From G963422595 sp963422595 (GTDB lineage: Bacteria > Pseudomonadota > Gammaproteobacteria > UBA4575), in contig OY730298.1 of the NCBI GenBank assembly GCA_963422595.1, forward strand, positions 1,054,001 through 1,118,000: a stretch of DNA of 64,000 bases, written 5' to 3'. Below the pieces are notes generated by a model that saw nothing but the letters and a program-made list of their open reading frames with translations, was not told where the DNA came from and did not search any database. The translations under genes and the position numbers were made by a program. Below are positions 37,025 to 47,806 of the stretch, one piece after another; positions within the stretch are counted from its first letter, which is position 1; each line of letters starts with the position of its first letter.

Positions 37025-38167
37025 TTGAGTGACATACCCGCCTTACTGGCGCTGGAAGACGGGAGTCTTTTTCGCGGGAATTCTATAGGGGCATTGGGTC
37101 TTACGGTAGGGGAAGTTGTTTTTAATACATCAATGACGGGCTATCAGGAAATTCTCACCGACCCATCTTACGCCAGGCAAATTGTTACCCTCACGTATCC
37201 ACACATTGGAAACGTAGGCACCAATATGGAAGATGAAGAATCCACACGCGTCTATGCCAGTGGCCTTGTCATTCGTGATATGCCACAGCGGCCGGGTAAC
37301 TGGCGTAATCAGCTCAATCTGAAGGAATATTTAGAGCATCACAACGTGGTAGCGATCGCCGATATCGATACGCGGCGGCTTACTCGCGTACTACGGGAAA
37401 AAGGTGCACAAAATGGTGCCATTATGACTGGCGATATAAATGAACGTAGTGCCATAGATGCCGCTAAAAAATTTGCCGGGCTAAAAGGCATGGATCTTGC
37501 CAGAAAAGTTACCACCAGTGCCTCATATCAATGGAATGAAGGTTGCTGGTCACCGTCACAAGGTTACCGAGTCAGGCGTGCGGCACAGCGATTTTTAGTT
37601 TTGGCCTATGACTTTGGGGTAAAACGTAACATCCTCAGAATATTGCATGATTACGGATGTGGAATACAAGTAATCCCCGCCACCACGCCGGCGGAAGTTG
37701 TGCTCAGCAAATCTCCGGATGGTGTCTTTCTTTCTAATGGGCCTGGTGATCCTGAACCGTGTAATTACGCGATACGCGCGATAAAGGCAATAATTGATCA
37801 TAGCGTACCCACGTTCGGCATTTGTTTAGGTTACCAACTACTTGGATTAGCCTGTGGAGCGAAGACCATCAAAATGAAATTTGGTCATCATGGGGCCAAT
37901 CATCCGGTACAGGACTTAGTCAGTGGCAACGTAATGATAACCAGCCAAAATCATGGTTTCATGATCCATGAAGATTCGCTGCCCGGTTATTTGCAAATCA
38001 CGCACCGTTCTTTATTTGACCGCTCTCTACAAGGTATTCGGCATATGCAAAAACCCGCGTATGGTTTTCAAGGTCATCCCGAAGCCAGTCCCGGGCCCCA
38101 GGATGCAAGGCCACTATTTGGGCAGTTTATAGAAATGATGGAGAACTATCGCGCTGCGCGCAAGTAA
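37025..38167 (+). CDS. carA: carbamoyl-phosphate synthase small (glutaminase) subunit
   Basis: 380 residues. It hydrolyses glutamine and channels ammonia to CarB for carbamoyl phosphate, feeding pyrimidines and arginine. N-terminal domain [13 protein letters not shown]; class I amidotransferase motifs [13 protein letters not shown] (nucleophile Cys), SQNHGF and GHPEASPGP (His/Glu). The start is TTG at 37025, set by GGAGG at 37013-37017 with a 7-bp spacer, which may limit expression. carB starts 3 bp after the stop. Confidence 0.97.
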   Translation: MSDIPALLALEDGSLFRGNSIGALGLTVGEVVFNTSMTGYQEILTDPSYARQIVTLTYPHIGNVGTNMEDEESTRVYASGLVIRDMPQRPGNWRNQLNLKEYLEHHNVVAIADIDTRRLTRVLREKGAQNGAIMTGDINERSAIDAAKKFAGLKGMDLARKVTTSASYQWNEGCWSPSQGYRVRRAAQRFLVLAYDFGVKRNILRILHDYGCGIQVIPATTPAEVVLSKSPDGVFLSNGPGDPEPCNYAIRAIKAIIDHSVPTFGICLGYQLLGLACGAKTIKMKFGHHGANHPVQDLVSGNVMITSQNHGFMIHEDSLPGYLQITHRSLFDRSLQGIRHMQKPAYGFQGHPEASPGPQDARPLFGQFIEMMENYRAARK

Positions 38168-38170
38168 CCC

Positions 38171-41100
38171 ATGCCGAGGCGTACTGATATAGAAAGCATA
38201 CTGATTATTGGTGCTGGCCCAATTGTAATTGGTCAGGCGTGTGAATTTGACTATTCAGGTGCGCAGGCATGCAAAGCCTTGAAAGAAGAGGGCTACCGCG
38301 TCATCTTGGTGAACTCCAATCCAGCGACTATCATGACAGATCCGGACATGGCAGATGCGGTCTATATCGAACCCATTATATGGTCAACGGTGGCAGAAAT
38401 TATCGAAGTAGAGCGTCCCGACGTTCTACTGCCGACCATGGGTGGGCAGACGGCGTTGAATTGCGCGTTAGATCTGGAACGTGAAGGCATCCTGGAAAAA
38501 TACTCAGTGGCGATGATTGGTGCCAATAAAACCGCTATCGACATGGCAGAAGATCGTGAACTGTTTCGCGCCGCAATGGAAGAGATCGGCCTACAATCCG
38601 CCAACTCCGTACTCGCCCATGGAGTAGAAGAAGCGGTACGGTTACAGCCAGCTCTGGGCTTTCCGGTTATCATTCGTCCATCGTTCACACTAGGTGGCAG
38701 CGGTGGGGGTATTGCCTACAACGTGGAAGAATTCAAAGCCGTAGTTGAGCATGGTTTAGACCTGTCGCCGACCACCGAAGTGCTGCTTGAAGAATCTTTA
38801 CTGGGCTGGAAAGAATTTGAAATGGAAGTGGTGCGGGATCAAAACGACAACTGCATCATTGTTTGCGCAATCGAAAATTTTGATCCAATGGGCGTACACA
38901 CGGGTGATTCGATCACTGTTGCACCGGCGCAAACCCTTACTGACAAAGAGTATCAAATCATGCGTAATGCCTCAATTGCGGTGTTGCGCAAAATCGGGGT
39001 TGATACTGGCGGGTCAAACGTACAATTTGCGGTAAACCCCGAAGATGGGCGTCTGGTGATCATTGAGATGAATCCCAGAGTATCCAGGTCCTCGGCCTTG
39101 GCCTCCAAGGCCACTGGCTTCCCGATCGCGAAAGTTGCTGCAAAGCTGGCAGTCGGTTACACCTTGGATGAACTTCAAAATGACATCACTGGAGGCGCCA
39201 CGCCGGCATCATTTGAGCCCAGCATTGACTACGTAGTAACGAAAATACCGCGTTTCACCTTTGAAAAATTTCCGCAAGCCAAGCCCAGGCTCAGTACGCA
39301 AATGAAATCCGTGGGCGAAGTCATGGCTATAGGGCGTACCTTTCAAGAGTCCTTTCAAAAGGCCTTGCGAGGTTTAGAAATTGGTGTGGATGGTCTGGAC
39401 CCCGTTTATAGCAAATACGACGAAGAACGTCGTGTTCTGCTGGAGTCAGAACTACAACAGCCGGGCCCCCAGCGGATATGGTTTATCAGTGATGCGTTTC
39501 GTATCGGTTATAACATTGACCAGCTATACGCCCTATGTGCGATAGATCCGTGGTTTCTCGCCCAGATCAAACAGCTGATTGACATAGAAACTGAACTTGC
39601 CACGCGGCGACTACACAACCTTGATCGTCACGCAATGCGGCAAGCGAAGCGCAGAGGTTATTCAGACCGCAGGCTTGCCAGGCTACTGCAATGTAATGAA
39701 GCAGAAGTTCGCGACGCAAGATATTCATTACAAGTTCATCCCGTTTACAAGCGCGTGGACACCTGCGCGGCGGAATTTGCTACCAGCACCGCCTATATGT
39801 ACTCAAGTTATGATGAAGAATGTGAAGCGCGGCCGACTGCGAACGAAAAAATAATTGTCTTAGGGGGTGGCCCCAACCGTATCGGGCAAGGTATCGAATT
39901 TGACTACTGTTGCGTGCATGCGGCACTGGCTTTAAGCGAAGACGGCTATGAAACCATCATGGTGAACTGTAATCCGGAAACAGTATCAACCGACTACGAC
40001 ATTTCGGATCGATTATATTTCGAGCCACTAACCTTAGAAAACCTACTGGAAATTGTGCGGGTAGAGCAGCCGCGGGGCGTAATCGTACAATTTGGTGGAC
40101 AGACGCCATTAAAACTGGCGCGCGATTTGGCAGCCGCCGGAGTTACGATTATTGGCACCCCTCCGGATTCCATTGATCTTGCCGAAGATCGCGAACGATT
40201 TTTACGCCTCGTGAATCAACTTAATTTACGACAACCTCCGAATGCGACCTCAACGAGTAGCGCGCAAGCCATTACGGCGGCCGCCAAAATTGGCTACCCG
40301 GTAATAGTGCGTCCCTCCTATGTACTGGGGGGGCGCGCCATGGAAATCGTATACAACCAATCCGACCTACAGCGTTACATGCGTGCTGCCGTAAAAGTAT
40401 CCAATGATGCGCCCGTACTGATAGACGGCTTTCTTGCAGACGCCGTAGAAGTCGATCTGGATGCGGTTTGTGATGGTCAGGAGCTGCTAATTGGTGGCAT
40501 TATGCAACATATAGAACAGGCCGGAATCCATTCGGGTGACAGTGCATGCTCGCTGCCGCCGTATAATCTAAGTGATACCGTGCAGGATAAAATTCGTGCC
40601 CAGGCGCACCAACTCGCCCTGGCGCTGAATGTGGTTGGCCTAATGAACGTCCAATTCGCGATCAAGCATGAAGAAGTCTATCTGATAGAAGTAAACCCGC
40701 GTGCCTCGCGCACCGTTCCATTCGTCTCCAAGGCTACGGGGATACCGCTGGCGAAAATTGCCGCGCGCTGCATGGCTGGAAAGTCTTTGCAGCAACAGGG
40801 AATGCTAGCCGAATACGTGCCACCATACTTTTGCGTAAAAGAAGCGGTGTTTCCGTTTATCAAATTCAGTGGTGTTGATCCAATTCTGGGTCCCGAAATG
40901 AAATCAACGGGTGAAGTGATGGGCGTAGGGAAAACGTTTGGTGAAGCCTTTGGAAAATCCCAGCTTGCGGCGGGCACCGTATTACCCACGACTGGCACCG
41001 TACTGTTAAGCGTGCGCGATGAAGACAAGCGGCACGTGGTGGAAATTGCCCGTTACCTGCGGCAGTTAGGGTTTAGCCTGGTGGCCACCCGGGGCACCGC

Positions 41101-41392
41101 TAAAAGCCTGAAAGAACAAGGAGTGAAATGTCGTGCGGTAAACAAAGTCAGAGAAGGGCGTCCCCATATCGTAGACATGATCATCGATGGCAGGATTGAT
41201 TTAATCGTCAACACCACGCAAGGCAAACAAGCCATTGCCGATTCGTTTACAATTCGCAGAGAAGCCCTGCAACATAAGGTATGCTACACCACTACTATTG
41301 CCGGAGCTTGGGCCCTACAGGCAGCCATGCACAGTCGCGACGCGTATAAAGTATACAGACTGCAAGACCTGCATAGTCTTATCAGGTGTTAA
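38171..41392 (+). CDS. carB: carbamoyl-phosphate synthase large subunit
   Basis: 1073 residues with two homologous ATP-grasp synthetase halves. The first begins [20 protein letters not shown] and the second [20 protein letters not shown]. Each half has metal-binding [12 protein letters not shown] or [12 protein letters not shown] segments. An MGS-like allosteric domain closes the protein (about 940 onward; [14 protein letters not shown]), normally sensing UMP and ornithine. It is uninterrupted and contiguous with carA; the spacer ORF that separates carA and carB in Pseudomonas is absent. Confidence 0.98.
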   Translation: MPRRTDIESILIIGAGPIVIGQACEFDYSGAQACKALKEEGYRVILVNSNPATIMTDPDMADAVYIEPIIWSTVAEIIEVERPDVLLPTMGGQTALNCALDLEREGILEKYSVAMIGANKTAIDMAEDRELFRAAMEEIGLQSANSVLAHGVEEAVRLQPALGFPVIIRPSFTLGGSGGGIAYNVEEFKAVVEHGLDLSPTTEVLLEESLLGWKEFEMEVVRDQNDNCIIVCAIENFDPMGVHTGDSITVAPAQTLTDKEYQIMRNASIAVLRKIGVDTGGSNVQFAVNPEDGRLVIIEMNPRVSRSSALASKATGFPIAKVAAKLAVGYTLDELQNDITGGATPASFEPSIDYVVTKIPRFTFEKFPQAKPRLSTQMKSVGEVMAIGRTFQESFQKALRGLEIGVDGLDPVYSKYDEERRVLLESELQQPGPQRIWFISDAFRIGYNIDQLYALCAIDPWFLAQIKQLIDIETELATRRLHNLDRHAMRQAKRRGYSDRRLARLLQCNEAEVRDARYSLQVHPVYKRVDTCAAEFATSTAYMYSSYDEECEARPTANEKIIVLGGGPNRIGQGIEFDYCCVHAALALSEDGYETIMVNCNPETVSTDYDISDRLYFEPLTLENLLEIVRVEQPRGVIVQFGGQTPLKLARDLAAAGVTIIGTPPDSIDLAEDRERFLRLVNQLNLRQPPNATSTSSAQAITAAAKIGYPVIVRPSYVLGGRAMEIVYNQSDLQRYMRAAVKVSNDAPVLIDGFLADAVEVDLDAVCDGQELLIGGIMQHIEQAGIHSGDSACSLPPYNLSDTVQDKIRAQAHQLALALNVVGLMNVQFAIKHEEVYLIEVNPRASRTVPFVSKATGIPLAKIAARCMAGKSLQQQGMLAEYVPPYFCVKEAVFPFIKFSGVDPILGPEMKSTGEVMGVGKTFGEAFGKSQLAAGTVLPTTGTVLLSVRDEDKRHVVEIARYLRQLGFSLVATRGTAKSLKEQGVKCRAVNKVREGRPHIVDMIIDGRIDLIVNTTQGKQAIADSFTIRREALQHKVCYTTTIAGAWALQAAMHSRDAYKVYRLQDLHSLIRC

Positions 41393-41454
41393 TCCGGTTG
41401 CAGGGCACAACGAATATTCACTACATTATTTTGGAGTATTAAGAGATCACAATC

Positions 41455-41940
41455 ATGAGCAGAATTCCACTTACTGTACGCGGAGCAGCAAAGTTACGCG
41501 CCGAATTAGAAGAACTTAAATCCGCGCAACGTCCGCAGATTATCGAGGCGATTGCGGTTGCGCGCGCGCACGGAGACTTAAAAGAAAATGCCGAGTATCA
41601 CACTGCGCGGGAGCGGCAATCCTTTATCGAGGGGCGCATCAAAGACATCGAAGGCAAGCTCGCCAATGCCGAAGTGATTGACGTGACAAAACTCAACGTC
41701 AATGGACGCATCGTATTTGGCACCACGGTTATCCTGGAAGACGAAGCAAGCGGTGCCGAATCCACCTACACCATCGTCGGTGAAGACGAAGCCGATATCA
41801 AAGAAAACATGATATCCGTCACCTCGCCAATCGCGCGTGCCATGATTGGCAAACAGGAAGGCGATATTATCACCGTTGAAGCGCCGGCCGGAGCGAAAGA
41901 TTACACAGTTATCGAAGTGCGTTACGGCAACTCACAATAA
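41455..41940 (+). CDS. greA: transcription elongation factor GreA
   Basis: 161 residues. N-terminal coiled coil with the acidic tip ([20 protein letters not shown]) that enters the RNA polymerase secondary channel and triggers transcript cleavage. The C-terminal FKBP-like domain follows ([18 protein letters not shown]). It follows carB by 62 bp; a carAB-greA operon is known in Pseudomonas. yhbY and rlmE, usually next, are missing. Confidence 0.97.
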   Translation: MSRIPLTVRGAAKLRAELEELKSAQRPQIIEAIAVARAHGDLKENAEYHTARERQSFIEGRIKDIEGKLANAEVIDVTKLNVNGRIVFGTTVILEDEASGAESTYTIVGEDEADIKENMISVTSPIARAMIGKQEGDIITVEAPAGAKDYTVIEVRYGNSQ

Positions 41941-42138
41941 CCTGCGGTTACCTGAACTGCGCACCGTCTGACAAAAGCCACAGACGTTGATGCTATACAT
42001 ACTTAGTGATCAGGAACAGCACATCTCTGGGGGCATGGTTTTACCGTGTCTCAAGGTGATAAATATGTATCCTGGCGACCAGGATCAGGTTATAATACAG
42101 TCAAATATAAAAAATATTCACAACCTAGAGGTAGGCCC

Positions 42139-44061
42139 TTGAACAGCATGGTCAAAAATTTAGTGCTTTGGGCGGTGATCGCGGTCGTATTAATGACCGT
42201 GTTTAATAATTTCGCGCCGCGTCCGGAAACCCCGATACAGCTCTCCTATTCCGAATTTATAAAGCAAGTATATTCCGGCAATGTTAAAACAGTTTTAATC
42301 AGTCCCGACAACCGCCATATTGAAGGCACTTACGGTAATGGCGAGCAATTTGAAACCTTTAGTCCGGGTGACGCGGGTTTAGTCAAGGATCTGCTTGACA
42401 ACAACGTCAAAATTGAAGCTGGTGAGGCCAAGCCACGCTCACTACTACTTGACATCCTGATTAGTTGGTTCCCCATGCTACTGCTAATAGGCGTATGGAT
42501 ATTCTTCATGCGGCAGATGCAAGGTGGTGGTACTGGTCGTGGTGCCATGTCATTTGGCAAGAGCAAAGCTCGTTTAATGAGCGAAGATCAAATTAACATC
42601 ACCTTTCAAGACGTAGCAGGAGTGGAAGAAGCCAAAGAAGAAGTATCTGAACTCGTTGAGTTTTTGCGTGACCCCGGCAAATTTCAAAAACTGGGCGGAA
42701 AAATTCCACGTGGCGTACTGATGGTAGGCCCGCCGGGCACTGGTAAAACCTTATTGGCAAAGGCGATTGCTGGAGAAGCGAAAGTACCCTTCTTTACTAT
42801 TTCAGGTTCCGATTTCGTTGAAATGTTTGTAGGAGTGGGCGCGTCGCGCGTGCGCGACATGTTCAATCGGGCCAAGAAACACGCGCCCTGTATCATCTTC
42901 ATTGACGAGATAGACGCAGTAGGGCGTCATCGCGGTGCCGGTCTTGGTGGCGGTCACGACGAGCGCGAACAGACACTTAACCAACTACTGGTTGAAATGG
43001 ATGGTTTCGATGGCAATGAAGGCGTCATCGTGATTGCCGCTACCAACCGTCCGGATGTATTAGATCCGGCTCTACTGCGTCCGGGCCGGTTTGATCGTCA
43101 GGTCACCGTGCCGTTACCGGACATTCGTGGGCGCGAGCAAATACTCAAGGTACATATGCGCAAAGTGCCGCTTGGCAAAAACGTGCGCGCCGATTTTATT
43201 GCGCGTGGCACGCCCGGCTTTTCTGGAGCAGATCTGGCCAACCTCGTGAACGAAGCCGCGTTATTTGCGGCGCGAGCCAACAAACGCACTGTTGACATGG
43301 AAGAATTCGAACATGCCAAAGACAAAATCCTCATGGGAACCGAGCGTAAATCCATGGTGATGAGCGATGCGGAGAAAAAGCTCACCGCCTACCATGAATC
43401 CGGTCATGCCATTGTGGGTCGTTTAGTGCCGGAACATGATCCGGTATACAAAGTCACCATCATTCCGCGTGGTCGCGCGCTGGGCGTAACCATGTTTTTA
43501 CCGGAAGATGATCGTTACAGCCACAGCAAGCAACGTCTTGAAAGTCAAATTTCCAGCTTATTTGGTGGGCGTGTTGCCGAAGAAATAATCTTTGGTCACG
43601 AAGCGGTTACCACTGGTGCCTCGAATGACATTGAACGTGCCACCGAGATTGCGCGAGCCATGGTAACAAAATGGGGACTATCGGAAAAAATGGGTCCACT
43701 CGCGTATGGTGACGAAGACGGAGAAGTATTCCTGGGGCACTCGGTAACGCAGCACAAGACCGTCTCCGACGACACCGCGAACTCCATTGACATAGAAGTG
43801 CGACGCATTATTGACACCAATTACGAGCGTGCCCTGAGCCTGATCAAAGAAAATATGGACAAACTCCACCTCATGGCCGGAGCATTAATAAAATACGAAA
43901 CCATTGACAAAGAGCAAATTGACGACATTATGAAAGGCAAACAGCCGCCCCCGCCCCAGGACTGGATGGATGACGAACCAAAGGCAGGTATTACTGCCAG
44001 CCAGCCCAAAGACGAAGCCCACAAGGGAGACACAATCGGTGGTCCGGCAAGCGAGCACTAA
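42139..44061 (+). CDS. ftsH: ATP-dependent zinc metalloprotease FtsH
   Basis: About 640 residues. N-terminal membrane helix ([18 protein letters not shown]), periplasmic domain, second helix ([10 protein letters not shown]). AAA+ domain with [23 protein letters not shown] and the arginine-finger region. Zinc protease motif HESGH. It degrades LpxC-type and misfolded membrane proteins. The ORF is open from GTG 42046, but a perfect TATAAT (42091-42096) lies in that extension. GAGG (42128-42131) is best spaced for TTG 42139 (MNSMVKNL), with ATG 42148 as alternative. Confidence 0.96.
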   Translation: MNSMVKNLVLWAVIAVVLMTVFNNFAPRPETPIQLSYSEFIKQVYSGNVKTVLISPDNRHIEGTYGNGEQFETFSPGDAGLVKDLLDNNVKIEAGEAKPRSLLLDILISWFPMLLLIGVWIFFMRQMQGGGTGRGAMSFGKSKARLMSEDQINITFQDVAGVEEAKEEVSELVEFLRDPGKFQKLGGKIPRGVLMVGPPGTGKTLLAKAIAGEAKVPFFTISGSDFVEMFVGVGASRVRDMFNRAKKHAPCIIFIDEIDAVGRHRGAGLGGGHDEREQTLNQLLVEMDGFDGNEGVIVIAATNRPDVLDPALLRPGRFDRQVTVPLPDIRGREQILKVHMRKVPLGKNVRADFIARGTPGFSGADLANLVNEAALFAARANKRTVDMEEFEHAKDKILMGTERKSMVMSDAEKKLTAYHESGHAIVGRLVPEHDPVYKVTIIPRGRALGVTMFLPEDDRYSHSKQRLESQISSLFGGRVAEEIIFGHEAVTTGASNDIERATEIARAMVTKWGLSEKMGPLAYGDEDGEVFLGHSVTQHKTVSDDTANSIDIEVRRIIDTNYERALSLIKENMDKLHLMAGALIKYETIDKEQIDDIMKGKQPPPPQDWMDDEPKAGITASQPKDEAHKGDTIGGPASEH

Positions 44062-44217
44062 CTGGTTAAGTCAGCGAATGCGGCCTCATACAACTGGTAA
44101 TTTATTATTTACAAGCGCGTAAATACAGTTTCACAGACTTACAATCAATTACAGCGTAACCCATTTTCTATTACTTTTTGAAAATCTGGCTTTATCTAGC
44201 GGCGGATAAAAAGCTCC

Positions 44218-45552
44218 ATGCAGCGTAAATACTTCAATACAGACGGCATCCGTGGCCGCGTTGGCAAAGGCGTGATGACGCCTGATTTCGTGTTAAAGCT
44301 GGGTTGGTGTGCCGGGCGTGTCTTATGTAAAGACGACAAAAATCTGGTGCTGATCGGCAAAGACACGCGCATCTCCGGTTACATGTTTGAGTCAGTACTG
44401 GAAGCTGGTCTGTCTGCCGCGGGCGTCGATATTCGTTTACTTGGCCCCATGCCCACTCCGGCGGTTGCATACCTAACCCGAACCTTGCGCGCCTCGGCCG
44501 GTATCGTCATCAGTGCGTCACACAACCCCTACTACGACAACGGCGTAAAATTATTTTTCGCCGATGGCACCAAATTAGCCGACAACATAGAGCTTGAAAT
44601 CGAACGTCAGATGGAGCGACCCTTAGCGGTTGTCAGTGCCGGCAAGCTAGGCAAAGTAGAACGTGTGCGGGATGCCGCTGGTCGCTATATTGAATTTTGC
44701 AAAAGCACCATGCTCTCACACATCAACCTGAACGGTCTCAAAATTGTGGTTGATTGCGCGCATGGTGCTACCTACCATATCGCGCCAAACGTTTTTTCTG
44801 AACTGGGTGCGGAAGTCGTCAATATTGCCTCCAGTCCGGATGGTTTCAATATTAATAATGGGTGTGGTGCTACCGATCCTGAACTACTGCGTACGGAAGT
44901 CATTCGGAGTCATGCCGACTTAGGCATCGCCATGGATGGAGACGGCGATAGAGTGATCATGGTAGACGACGCTGGCGCCACGGTAGACGGTGATGAACTC
45001 CTATACATCATCGCACAGTCGCTCAAATCGAAAAATCTACTACGTGGTGGTGTAGTAGGCACCTCAATGAGTAACCTTGGGCTTGAGTGCGCCTTGCGTG
45101 ATCACAGCATTGAATTCAAACGCGCGGCGGTTGGAGACCGCTACGTAATGCAAATGTTACAGCAACACTCCTGGATACTGGGGGGCGAAGCTTCCGGACA
45201 CATCATCTATCTCGATCGAACCACCACTGGCGACGCCATTATCGCTGCGCTGCAAGTACTGCAAGTACTGGTGACCACCCAAAAGAGCTTGCGCGAAGCC
45301 AAAGCGGGCATGCACAAATATCCCCAGACGCTTATCAATATTCCGGTGCAATCCAGCCGCCACCTCAACAAACTGCCCAAAATTCAGCAAGCCGTAAAAG
45401 ACGCTGAAACCGACTTAGCGGGATCTGGCCGCGTTTTAATAAGACCCTCCGGCACCGAACCTGTAATAAGGGTTATGGTCGAAGGTATTGATGCCCGAAA
45501 AGTTAAACACCTGGCGCGGCAAATTGCCGACACCGTGGTAGCCTCTTGTTAA
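44218..45552 (+). CDS. glmM: phosphoglucosamine mutase
   Basis: 444 residues. It converts glucosamine-6-phosphate to glucosamine-1-phosphate for UDP-GlcNAc, peptidoglycan and lipopolysaccharide. N-terminal [11 protein letters not shown], phosphoserine loop [15 protein letters not shown], metal loop [11 protein letters not shown] and C-terminal phosphate loop [13 protein letters not shown]. An exact 9-bp tandem duplication (45251-45268) encodes LQVLQV in frame. folP, which usually separates ftsH and glmM, is absent; the 156-bp gap contains no gene. Confidence 0.97.
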   Translation: MQRKYFNTDGIRGRVGKGVMTPDFVLKLGWCAGRVLCKDDKNLVLIGKDTRISGYMFESVLEAGLSAAGVDIRLLGPMPTPAVAYLTRTLRASAGIVISASHNPYYDNGVKLFFADGTKLADNIELEIERQMERPLAVVSAGKLGKVERVRDAAGRYIEFCKSTMLSHINLNGLKIVVDCAHGATYHIAPNVFSELGAEVVNIASSPDGFNINNGCGATDPELLRTEVIRSHADLGIAMDGDGDRVIMVDDAGATVDGDELLYIIAQSLKSKNLLRGGVVGTSMSNLGLECALRDHSIEFKRAAVGDRYVMQMLQQHSWILGGEASGHIIYLDRTTTGDAIIAALQVLQVLVTTQKSLREAKAGMHKYPQTLINIPVQSSRHLNKLPKIQQAVKDAETDLAGSGRVLIRPSGTEPVIRVMVEGIDARKVKHLARQIADTVVASC

Positions 45553-45722
45553 GTGCCCCTACCTGCATGCACAACCATCTCTCATCAACGCCAGTGCAGC
45601 AGAGGCTATGTAGTCAGCTGATAAAACCACATCCTATCCCAGCGGCTGTAACACAACTTGCTTACAGAACGCCTGGTCGGTAAGCTGCGCGCCTTTATGA
45701 CACAACCTAAATCTTCTTACAC

Positions 45723-46475
45723 GTGCGTCAACCACTCATAGCAGGTAACTGGAAACTGCATGGAACTCTGCAACAGATAGCAGAATTGCTGGCCGGTATG
45801 CGCGCCCGATTATCTATAGTCAAAGCTGCGGAACTGGCGATATGTCCGCCGTTCATATACATCGGCTATGTACGGCAACTATTAGACGGCGTCGATATCT
45901 CGTTAGGTGCACAAGACTGCTCTGACCAACACAGAGGCGCCTATACTGGCGAAGTCGCGGCCGCCATGCTGCGCGAATACGACTGCAAATACGTTATTAT
46001 CGGACACTCCGAACGTCGACATATTTATGCTGAAAGCGACCAGACAACAGCTATAAAATTTGAACAAGTGAAAAACAACGGCCTAACGCCGATACTATGT
46101 GTTGGCGAAACCCTGCAACAACGTAACCAAGGTGACACCGAAGCCGTTATTGACAGGCAACTTAACGCAATCCTTAAGCGTTCAGGTATCGCAGGGTTTG
46201 AACGTGCAATCATCGCCTATGAGCCAGTTTGGGCCATTGGCACAGGTCAAACGGCAACCCCCGCTCAAGCGCAGCAAGTGCATCAATTTATTCGTCACAA
46301 GCTCAATGCGGCACACAAAAACATTGCGGAAAACATAAGGATTCTTTATGGTGGCAGCATGCGGCCCGGTAATGCGCGACAACTACTGGAACAAAGCGAC
46401 ATTGATGGTGGCCTGATTGGTGGAGCCTCGCTTAAGGCCGAAGACTTTATAGACATCGCCGTGGCGGCGAACTGA
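45723..46475 (+). CDS. tpiA: triosephosphate isomerase
   Basis: 250 residues. It interconverts dihydroxyacetone phosphate and glyceraldehyde-3-phosphate in glycolysis and gluconeogenesis. Substrate loop AGNWKLHGT, catalytic His in IIGHSERRH, catalytic Glu in AYEPVWAIGTG, phosphate-binding YGGSMRPGNA and GGLIGGASL. The GTG start at 45723 gives the canonical MRQPLIAGNWK. It precedes secG by 39 bp, the conserved gammaproteobacterial pair. Confidence 0.97.
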   Translation: MRQPLIAGNWKLHGTLQQIAELLAGMRARLSIVKAAELAICPPFIYIGYVRQLLDGVDISLGAQDCSDQHRGAYTGEVAAAMLREYDCKYVIIGHSERRHIYAESDQTTAIKFEQVKNNGLTPILCVGETLQQRNQGDTEAVIDRQLNAILKRSGIAGFERAIIAYEPVWAIGTGQTATPAQAQQVHQFIRHKLNAAHKNIAENIRILYGGSMRPGNARQLLEQSDIDGGLIGGASLKAEDFIDIAVAAN

Positions 46476-46514
46476 CGTACCAATACCATAACAAAAATTA
46501 CAGACGCAAAAATA

Positions 46515-46994
46515 ATGCTATACGCCATACTGGTTACCATTGACGTCCTGTTAGCCATAGCCATAATAGGCCTGGTGCTGATCCAGCAAGGCAAGGGGGC
46601 AGAAGTTGGTGCCGCATTTGGGGGAGGTGCCTCCGGCACCGTATTTGGCGCGCGCGGCTCCGCATCTTTTCTAACCCGCATCACCACCATTCTGGCGACT
46701 ACATTCTTTATCAACAGTTTGGTGCTTGCGTATATAGCCAGTCACAGGCCAGTGGATGAAAGTGTCATCAACACCATCCGGCAGAACACTGAAATAAGCA
46801 CCGCGGTGGATCACACTCAAAATGAAGATATGCAGTCACTGTCAGCCCAGCCGCATGCAACCGATGTGCCTGAAGGCACAGAGCCGCGCCCCAATATCGT
46901 CATCAATCCGGACGCCGGTAGCGTGCAACCTGCGAATGACCTGCCGCCTTTGCCAGGAAAAGCCGAATTTACGCCCGACGATATTCCAGAATAG
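46515..46994 (+). CDS. secG: preprotein translocase subunit SecG
   Basis: 159 residues, longer than E. coli SecG (110) because of a hydrophilic, proline- and acid-rich C-terminal tail (about 75-159). Two membrane helices flank the conserved loop VLIQQGKGAEVGAAFGGGASG and TVFGARGSASFLTR. SecG assists SecA-driven export through SecYEG. It sits between tpiA and tRNA-Leu, as in many gammaproteobacteria. Confidence 0.95.
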   Translation: MLYAILVTIDVLLAIAIIGLVLIQQGKGAEVGAAFGGGASGTVFGARGSASFLTRITTILATTFFINSLVLAYIASHRPVDESVINTIRQNTEISTAVDHTQNEDMQSLSAQPHATDVPEGTEPRPNIVINPDAGSVQPANDLPPLPGKAEFTPDDIPE

Positions 46995-47037
46995 CGCGCA
47001 ACAAAGAAATTACTCCGCCAGTTTCAAAAAAACCAAA

Positions 47038-47136
47038 TTAAAAAACGAACGCCATGACAATGGCGTATACAACGATCACCACGCCTACAATCAAAGCGAT
47101 CTTGTCATACATGCTATAGTCGTTCTCTTCGGGCAT
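47038..47136 (-). CDS. 32-residue single-helix membrane mini-protein (putative)
   Basis: A short minus-strand ORF between secG and tRNA-Leu. The ATG (47136-47134) is preceded by GGGGGAG at 8-nt spacing, a very strong ribosome-binding site. The product begins MPEENDYSMYDK (soluble, acidic). It continues as one hydrophobic helix, IALIVGVVIVVYAIVMAFVF, that ends at the stop codon. The soluble end plus clean helix argue for a real small membrane protein. I recognise no family. The ORF ends 44 bp beyond the secG 3' end, tail-to-tail. Confidence 0.6.
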   Translation of the reverse strand: MPEENDYSMYDKIALIVGVVIVVYAIVMAFVF

Positions 47137-47193
47137 TATTTGCTCCCCCGGTTACAATACAAAAAACACAATAATTTAAACCAAGCGTTGGCT

Positions 47194-47199
47194 TATAAT
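47194..47199 (+). promoter_or_regulatory. -10-like TATAAT upstream of tRNA-Leu(GAG)
   Basis: A perfect TATAAT about 97 bp before the tRNA, without a convincing -35. It is the best promoter candidate for the tRNA and overlaps the region upstream of the antisense mini-gene. Confidence 0.3.
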
Positions 47200-47295
47200 C
47201 CCATAAATGGCAAGGATTGTCCACATACTGCGTAAATCCACTGACATCAAAAAAACCTGATGAAGAACACCTTAGAAACGGCCCGTACACAACAA

Positions 47296-47382
47296 GCCGA
47301 TGTGGCGGAATAGGTAGACGCGCTAGCTTGAGGGGCTAGTGAGGGCAACCTCGTGCCGGTTCGAGTCCGGCCATCGGCACCA
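47296..47382 (+). tRNA. tRNA-Leu (anticodon GAG)
   Basis: Class II tRNA of 87 nt. Acceptor GCCGATG/CATCGGC, anticodon stem CTAGC/GCTAG with loop TTGAGGG (anticodon GAG), variable arm around TGAGGGCAACCTCG, T loop GGTTCGAGTCC, CCA encoded. It marks the left edge of the accessory island. The nuo operon follows this tRNA directly in relatives such as Legionella, as far as I recall. Confidence 0.96.
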
Positions 47383-47806
47383 AACGCAAAACAACCAGGT
47401 TAATGATACCGTAGGCAACAACGATCGTTATTCCTGAAAGAAGCTGGCGGGTGAATGGCAACAATGCGTGGGTGTAGGGACAGGTCCCGTGCCTGTCCGA
47501 ATAAAGGACAACCACAGAGGATTATCCCCGCGTTGTCGTTATTGGGCGTTGTACATCGGTTCAAATTATGCCAGATTACTAGTAAACCCTACACTGACAA
47601 ACAAGCCATAAAGTTAGACCAGAATAGCTTTACCAGCGGGTAATTAATCAGGATAAGTTACATCAGGCCTGCCTAAGTACCCGCCATTTTGGGTGGATAG
47701 ATAGTGCAAGTATGACAGTTACCTTGGTCTCATCAACGTTTTGTACTGGAGCGAAGGCTGTCAGGTTTAATGCAATGAACCGCTAAAAAATGGAAAATAA
47801 CGTGCA
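47383..47806. other. gene-free left flank of the accessory island
   Basis: This 424-bp stretch between tRNA-Leu and the methyltransferase fragment holds no convincing ORF on either strand. It contains one REP-like palindrome (listed separately) and a possible weak promoter (TTTAAT near 47770). I found no integrase remnant and no copy of the tRNA 3' end. Confidence 0.5.
47478..47498. repeat. REP-like palindromic element
   Basis: GGACAGG (47478-47484) and CCTGTCC (47492-47498) form a perfect 7-bp hairpin around TCCCGTG, inside GTAGGGACAGGTCCCGTGCC. An alternative GGGAC/GTCCC pairing overlaps it. The form resembles dispersed intergenic palindromes of other genomes. No second copy was noticed in this window. 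Confidence 0.5.

Noticed and set aside
47455..47643. 62-codon ORF in the left flank of the island
   Set aside because: It crosses the palindromic element, has no ribosome-binding site and a composition unlike a protein.
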